Assembly: GCA_022452125.1 (NCBI GenBank)
Contig: JAKURJ010000017.1
Span: 1-19,359, forward strand
Length of the DNA stretch: 19,359 bases
Origin: Candidatus Poseidoniaceae archaeon
GTDB taxonomy: Archaea; Thermoplasmatota; Poseidoniia; Poseidoniales; Poseidoniaceae
Direction: 5' to 3'
Below the pieces are notes generated by a model, which was given only the letters and a program-made list of their open reading frames with translations, had not been told where the DNA came from and did no database searches. The position numbers were made by a program, and so were the translations under genes. Each line of letters starts with the position of its first letter. Position 1 is the stretch's first letter. This document shows, piece after piece, positions 15,498 through 19,359 of this stretch.

Positions 15498-17132
15498 TTA
15501 GTCCTTATCTTCTGAGCGATCTTCCATCTTCTCGAATAGTTCACGAATCAATTTGACCGAAGCCCTATCCGGTGCTTCTCTCTCTTCTCTCGCCCATGTT
15601 CTTGGGTGCAATAATAGCAATGCAGTCATTAATTCTAGACGTCCAAACCACATCAGAATTGATGTGATAATTAACGAAGGAGTTCCCATTGATGCCCAAG
15701 TGTTTGATGGGCCATAATCGCCCAAAGTAGGCCCAGTATTTCCAAGGGATGAAGCAACTACTGCGACAACAGATTCGAAATCCGAGTTTGGCATAGTTAC
15801 TGCCAAGACTATACAGGAAAGAGCGAATAGTCCGGTCCAAACAAATAACATTCCAACAATCAGCCCTAGTCTATCATTATCCACAACTTCGTCATTCATT
15901 CTAATTTGAACGACACGCTTTGGTTGTGCAATCCTTCCAATTTCTCTCCACGCTATTTTCAAAGCGAGTTTAACTCTCATGAGTTTCAATCCTCCACTGG
16001 TCGACCCTGCACAAGCTCCTACAATCATTAGTAGGAATAGGAAGATATGCGTTACAACTGGCCACAGCATATAATCTGAATTCGTGTATCCTGTGCTCGT
16101 TCCTATAGATACGACTGTGAATAAGGAATCGAAGAAACCGTCATCGACTCTACTTCCTTGGGACATTAATGCGATGAATACAAACAGGGTTGTCGCTAGA
16201 ATTACCAGCACATAACTGCGTCCTTCTTGGTCTGCAAACACTTTGTCCCACTGCTTTTCCCATGCTAGCCAAATCAACGTGAAATTTACACCAGCAAGGA
16301 ACATAAAACAGATGATAATAGATTCTACAACGAAACTATCGTAATACGCAATCGAAGCATCGTGAGTGGAGAACCCTCCTGAAGGCATAGTAGTTAATCC
16401 ATGATTGAATGCATCAAAAATAGTCATTCCACAAACTCCCCATAGTAACAAGATCTCAAGTGCTGTTAGAATGATGTAAATCGTCCAAAGAGCTAGGGCT
16501 GTCTCTTGCAACTTGGGCCGTAATCTTGAGAGCGAAGGCCCAGTCAATTCCGCTCTTGCTAATGCCATGCCACCTCCGAGAACTCTGGAAAGCAACATCA
16601 ATCCAAGCATGATGATTCCCATGCCACCTAGCCATTGAGTTAGAGACCTCCAGATGAGAATGCCTTTTGGCTGAGCATTGATACAATCAGGAGTTGTTCC
16701 AGGAATGCAATTCGGACTCATTGAATGCTCGATAACTGTTGCACCTGTCGTGGTGAAACCCGACATTGATTCAAACCATGAATTAACGAATCCTCGACCT
16801 ATATCAGCCATTTGGGACCCATCTGTAAATGGTCCATGAAACACTCCACCGAGCCAAAATGGTAGACTGCCAATCAATACAGCGACTGGCCAAGCCAATG
16901 CAACTGCAGCAAAAGCCTCCCTATCTCGAAGCCGCTCAGTTGTGTCTGAGCGAACTCCAATACTAAGCAAGGAAAGACCGATTAATCCAGAGAAAAGAAT
17001 CGGTATCATGAATGAAACTAAAGCTGTGTTGAACCCATCTAACCACCACGTAATCAGGAAACTGAACGACAATGGAATCAGCATTGCCATCATCGTCCAA
17101 CCGACGATTAGTGAAAGTACGTCTCGGCGCAT
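15498..17132 (-). CDS. trkH: TrkH/KtrB-family potassium uptake pore subunit
   Basis: TrkH forms the membrane pore for potassium (sometimes sodium-coupled) uptake. The 544-residue protein shows the four pore-loop repeats of the family: SMSGFTTTGAT (122-132), TTMPSGGFST (247-256), GTSTGYT (344-350) and SLGNTGPT (462-469), each with the filter glycine. Other hallmarks are CAGSTSGGLK (374-383) and GRLELMTALLLLHPRTW (497-513) near the end. There are about ten membrane segments including the pore loops. The start at 17132 (MRRDVLSL) was chosen because it follows the trkA stop by seven bases. A start at 17174 would overlap trkA and add an unlikely polar extension. The gene is last in a transglutaminase-trkA-trkH operon. 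Its TAA lies directly against the stop of rfcL. Confidence 0.94.
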   Translation of the reverse strand: MRRDVLSLIVGWTMMAMLIPLSFSFLITWWLDGFNTALVSFMIPILFSGLIGLSLLSIGVRSDTTERLRDREAFAAVALAWPVAVLIGSLPFWLGGVFHGPFTDGSQMADIGRGFVNSWFESMSGFTTTGATVIEHSMSPNCIPGTTPDCINAQPKGILIWRSLTQWLGGMGIIMLGLMLLSRVLGGGMALARAELTGPSLSRLRPKLQETALALWTIYIILTALEILLLWGVCGMTIFDAFNHGLTTMPSGGFSTHDASIAYYDSFVVESIIICFMFLAGVNFTLIWLAWEKQWDKVFADQEGRSYVLVILATTLFVFIALMSQGSRVDDGFFDSLFTVVSIGTSTGYTNSDYMLWPVVTHIFLFLLMIVGACAGSTSGGLKLMRVKLALKIAWREIGRIAQPKRVVQIRMNDEVVDNDRLGLIVGMLFVWTGLFALSCIVLAVTMPNSDFESVVAVVASSLGNTGPTLGDYGPSNTWASMGTPSLIITSILMWFGRLELMTALLLLHPRTWAREEREAPDRASVKLIRELFEKMEDRSEDKD

Positions 17133-17139
17133 CTTGGTT

Positions 17140-18555
17140 TCACACCTTGAATTTCTTCTCCAAATCATCAACACGATCTGGTGGCAAGAATATGGTCAAA
17201 CGGTCTCCCTCGAGCAATGTCTTTGTCGAAGAAGGTCGCATAGTCTCCCATTCTTCATGTATGTTTTTTCTTTGAATGAATGCAACTTTACACCATTCTG
17301 GAAGTCCAGCATCAGCGATTGTTTTACCGGCAAATTTCACATTAGAATTGATTGGTAAACAAATTCCGATAACATCAGGAACGCTAGACAGTACTGCATA
17401 TGGCCCCGGTAGTTCAGAATGGATTTTAGCTAGAATAGTATCTATTGCAACACGCTTTCTGTCTACTGAGAATGTAATCCCCATTCTCCTAACCACATTC
17501 ACTAGGTCAGCATCATACAAGATTAGGCCAGTTCTTTCAACACCCATGTCGCTAGCTAGCAACACCGCTGCAATGGATGCGTGGTCATTATCTAGTGCGG
17601 AAATTGCAATATCATGTGACGAAATCTCAATTTCTGATAGTAAATCTTTGTCGAGGTGGTCGCCGTGAATAATTTCAATGCCTCTGCGGCTGCCTAAATC
17701 TGAACCAGCAAGATTGTTCGCTTTCTCTAGGTCGCTTTCGACTATTGTTACGGTTCCGTTGGCATCAAGCCAAGCCTTTGCTAACCTCGTACCTATCAAT
17801 CCTGCTCCAAAAATGGCTACCTTTGGACGGTCCGGGAAATCTATGTGTTCGTGCCCGAATATGCGAAGTATCCTGTTGAATGATGCTTCGCCTGCCGTAG
17901 CGATTGCCACACGGTCTTTAGGCAAAATCTGGTCATCAGCAATGGGAACTCTACCCGGCTCTCCATCCCTTTTTAATCCCACAATAAGAGGCATTCCACC
18001 TTCAACTCTAGCTCCCGACTCCCTTAATGTCCGATGTACAACTCCGCCAGCTTCTGATGTGACGTCCAACTCTACAATGTATGCATCTGCTTCGAAAGGA
18101 ATTACTTCGGTTAGGGATGATGAGCGCAAGCCAGACATTAATCTCTCAATCGCACCATCTACAGGATGTACAACGTGGTCTACTCCAGCCCACTTTGACA
18201 GTTTACCAGATTGGTGCTCTTCCAGGAACATAGGATTTCTGACTCTACAAATTGTCATTAGTTCTCCTTTACCGCCTGTCTGCTCTTCATGAACGTGCTT
18301 TGCTAATGCACACGACAAGATATTTCTCTCGTCAGAGTTAGTCGCAGCCACATAAACCTGGGCGGTTTCAATACCAGCCTCGATGAATTTTTGTCGTTGT
18401 GTAATGTCTCCATGAAGAACAAGAATATCCATTCCCTGAGAATTCTTTACGGCTCTCGCATTGTTGTCAACAAGAACAACATCCTTGTCTTCACTGCGTA
18501 GTGCTCTTGCAAGGCCGGTTCCTACGCGACCTCCTCCGCCTATGATTACCCTCAT
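17140..18555 (-). CDS. trkA: TrkA, cytosolic gating subunit with two RCK modules
   Basis: TrkA binds NAD(H) or other nucleotides and gates the TrkH channel from the cytoplasm. The 471-residue protein has two RCK modules in tandem. RCK-N1 (1 to about 135) has a Rossmann loop GGGGRVG (6-12) and Asp30 ending the second strand. RCK-C1 runs about 145-225. RCK-N2 (about 245-365) has GAGLIG (250-255), and RCK-C2 (about 385-470) closes the protein. This is the full-length TrkA architecture, not the single-module KtrA form. The start at 18555 (MRVIIGGGG) was chosen over 18576 for three reasons: it matches the family, it has AGGAGAGG seven bases upstream, and it forms an ATGA overlap with the preceding transglutaminase-like gene. 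trkH follows seven bases after its TGA. Confidence 0.94.
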   Translation of the reverse strand: MRVIIGGGGRVGTGLARALRSEDKDVVLVDNNARAVKNSQGMDILVLHGDITQRQKFIEAGIETAQVYVAATNSDERNILSCALAKHVHEEQTGGKGELMTICRVRNPMFLEEHQSGKLSKWAGVDHVVHPVDGAIERLMSGLRSSSLTEVIPFEADAYIVELDVTSEAGGVVHRTLRESGARVEGGMPLIVGLKRDGEPGRVPIADDQILPKDRVAIATAGEASFNRILRIFGHEHIDFPDRPKVAIFGAGLIGTRLAKAWLDANGTVTIVESDLEKANNLAGSDLGSRRGIEIIHGDHLDKDLLSEIEISSHDIAISALDNDHASIAAVLLASDMGVERTGLILYDADLVNVVRRMGITFSVDRKRVAIDTILAKIHSELPGPYAVLSSVPDVIGICLPINSNVKFAGKTIADAGLPEWCKVAFIQRKNIHEEWETMRPSSTKTLLEGDRLTIFLPPDRVDDLEKKFKV

Positions 18556-19359
18556 GAGAAATCCTCTCCTAACCATTTGTTATCCCAAGTGCCACCAATT
18601 ACTTGGTATCCTTCAGTATAGAATGATCTCAAGCGCTTGAAATCATTACCTGAAATTGAGCCTCCTGCATAGTATCCATCTACATTGTCCCAAGGCGCAT
18701 CTTCAATCCAGTCAATGTATGCAGTTGGTGTATGTACCAGCCACTTGCGATTTACTACGTCAACGGCTCCTTCAACATAACACGTTTCGAGTATTACTCC
18801 ATTATCTTCGCACCACTCTTCGGACATTGGCAACATAATGTATGCCCAAGCGTGTCCTTCCCAAGTCTGGAATTGTGAATCTGTGAGTGCCCCAAACACA
18901 TACCAAGTTGGAATTCCTTTAATTCGCATTATACTCATGAATGCATTGGACTGCTCGTCACAATCACCTATTCCGGCTTGCAAACACTGCTCGCCGCTGC
19001 GAGCTACGTTTGGTGCAGCAGTGTCGTATGGAACATTTGTATTCAACCAGTCAAATGTTGCCCTTGCGTAAGCATACGCATTGTCCTTCAAATTTGATGG
19101 AAGTGAGGCTTCAATACTTGCAGCCGTTTGATGAACCAACGGAGCAGTAGTTTGTCTTCCATCGATTGCCCATCCATATTGTCCGCCACGGTCATACCAA
19201 GGGTTGTCAGAGAACTCATTGACCCTCGCACCCATTCCTCTTTCTGAAATATCATCGAAGGTACCCGAGCGATGTACGCTTACACCCTCGGATTTACCGT
19301 CAATTTTGCCATCCATTCTTGTTGAATGCCACCAAGTGTGTGTTGCAGAATGCAGGGTT
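18552..19359 (-). CDS. transglutaminase-like protein, N-terminus outside window
   Basis: The frame is open through the right edge, so the gene is truncated by the window. The first ATG inside (19316) is followed by 254 residues, but the frame continues upstream as TLHSATHTWWHSTR. The transglutaminase-like (papain-fold) core is visible in 254-residue numbering: Cys119 in GIGDCDEQSNAFMSIMRIKG, then GIPTWYVFG, and His155 in WEGHAWAY. The acidic member of the triad is unclear. The position that usually reads GWxxxDPT here reads KWLVHTPT, so Asp186 or Asp202 may substitute. Such domains act as proteases, amidases or crosslinkers. No membrane segment is visible in this part. Its TGA overlaps the trkA ATG (ATGA), implying translational coupling. 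Substrate and location are unknown, because any signal peptide would lie outside the window. Confidence 0.75.
   Translation of the reverse strand, partial: TLHSATHTWWHSTRMDGKIDGKSEGVSVHRSGTFDDISERGMGARVNEFSDNPWYDRGGQYGWAIDGRQTTAPLVHQTAASIEASLPSNLKDNAYAYARATFDWLNTNVPYDTAAPNVARSGEQCLQAGIGDCDEQSNAFMSIMRIKGIPTWYVFGALTDSQFQTWEGHAWAYIMLPMSEEWCEDNGVILETCYVEGAVDVVNRKWLVHTPTAYIDWIEDAPWDNVDGYYAGGSISGNDFKRLRSFYTEGYQVIGGTWDNKWLGEDFS
18563..18570 (-). promoter_or_regulatory. Shine-Dalgarno sequence fixing the trkA start
   Basis: AGGAGAGG on the minus strand lies seven bases before the ATG at 18555, inside the end of the transglutaminase-like gene. It supports 18555 over 18576 as the trkA start. It also shows that this genome uses Shine-Dalgarno initiation for at least some internal operon genes. 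Confidence 0.65.

Noticed and set aside
17133..17174. Upstream extension of trkH starting at 17174
   Set aside because: It would overlap the end of trkA and add 14 polar residues with several Arg and one Cys. The ATG at 17132 lies seven bases after the trkA stop and begins directly before the first membrane segment.
17678..18292. Plus-strand frame of 204 codons antisense to trkA
   Set aside because: It is a long shadow frame. The minus strand encodes both RCK modules with intact Rossmann motifs, and the plus frame is low-complexity in Ser, Pro and Ala.
18556..18576. Upstream extension of trkA starting at 18576
   Set aside because: The ATG at 18555 matches the standard TrkA N-terminus, has a Shine-Dalgarno sequence and makes the ATGA overlap. 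The extension contains that Shine-Dalgarno sequence.
1..19359. Mobile element, defence island, CRISPR or prophage
   Set aside because: No transposase, integrase, Cas, toxin-antitoxin or phage gene is visible, there are no direct repeats of array type, and most genes are conserved housekeeping or envelope functions. The Lhr helicase has no defence partner beside it.

Overview
The window looks like chromosomal DNA of a euryarchaeon. The best guess is the marine Poseidoniia (Marine Group II/III) type, but that lineage call is an inference. The domain assignment is firmer. TiaS (agmatidine synthesis on tRNA-Ile2) and archaeosortase A are archaeal enzymes, the glycyl-tRNA synthetase is of the archaeal/eukaryotic kind, and the clamp loader is an archaeal RfcL. 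Promoters look archaeal: A/T-rich TATA-like boxes sit about 26 nt before start codons or inferred transcript starts. The large secreted protein, with EF-hand and thrombospondin-type-3-like Asp-rich loops, suits a marine planktonic archaeon. I see no tRNA, rRNA, CRISPR array, insertion sequence or prophage. Coding density is very high.

Layout. Positions 1-280 hold the 3' end of an unrecognised plus-strand gene. It meets, stop to stop, a minus-strand cluster (2269 down to 281): a HAD phosphatase of the HisB-N/GmhB type, TiaS, and a 77-residue single-span membrane protein. From 2321 a plus-strand archaeosortase A (ArtA) runs into the tail of a 1159-residue secreted, membrane-anchored mosaic on the minus strand (C-type lectin, LamG, four PPC-like beta domains, EF-hands, TM, cytosolic tail). 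Upstream of that on the same strand is a giant Lhr-type helicase (6777-12062). A divergent promoter region (about 12063-12279) separates Lhr from plus-strand glyS and rfcL. From the right edge a minus-strand operon carries a transglutaminase-like protein (truncated by the window), TrkA and TrkH, and ends directly against rfcL.

How the genes relate. TrkA and TrkH are the regulatory and pore subunits of a potassium uptake system. The transglutaminase-like gene is translationally coupled to trkA by an ATGA overlap. ArtA processes PGF-CTERM surface proteins, but its neighbour has a different C-terminal anchor and is probably not a substrate. GlyRS, RfcL, TiaS and Lhr are housekeeping or repair genes.

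Points most worth a second look: a Shine-Dalgarno-led 17-codon ORF overlapping the glyS start; the Lhr C-terminal extension with two similar AlkZ-like modules; the surface mosaic with two candidate leaderless promoters and an inverted repeat; the transglutaminase-Trk coupling; and three tail-to-tail gene pairs with no spacer.
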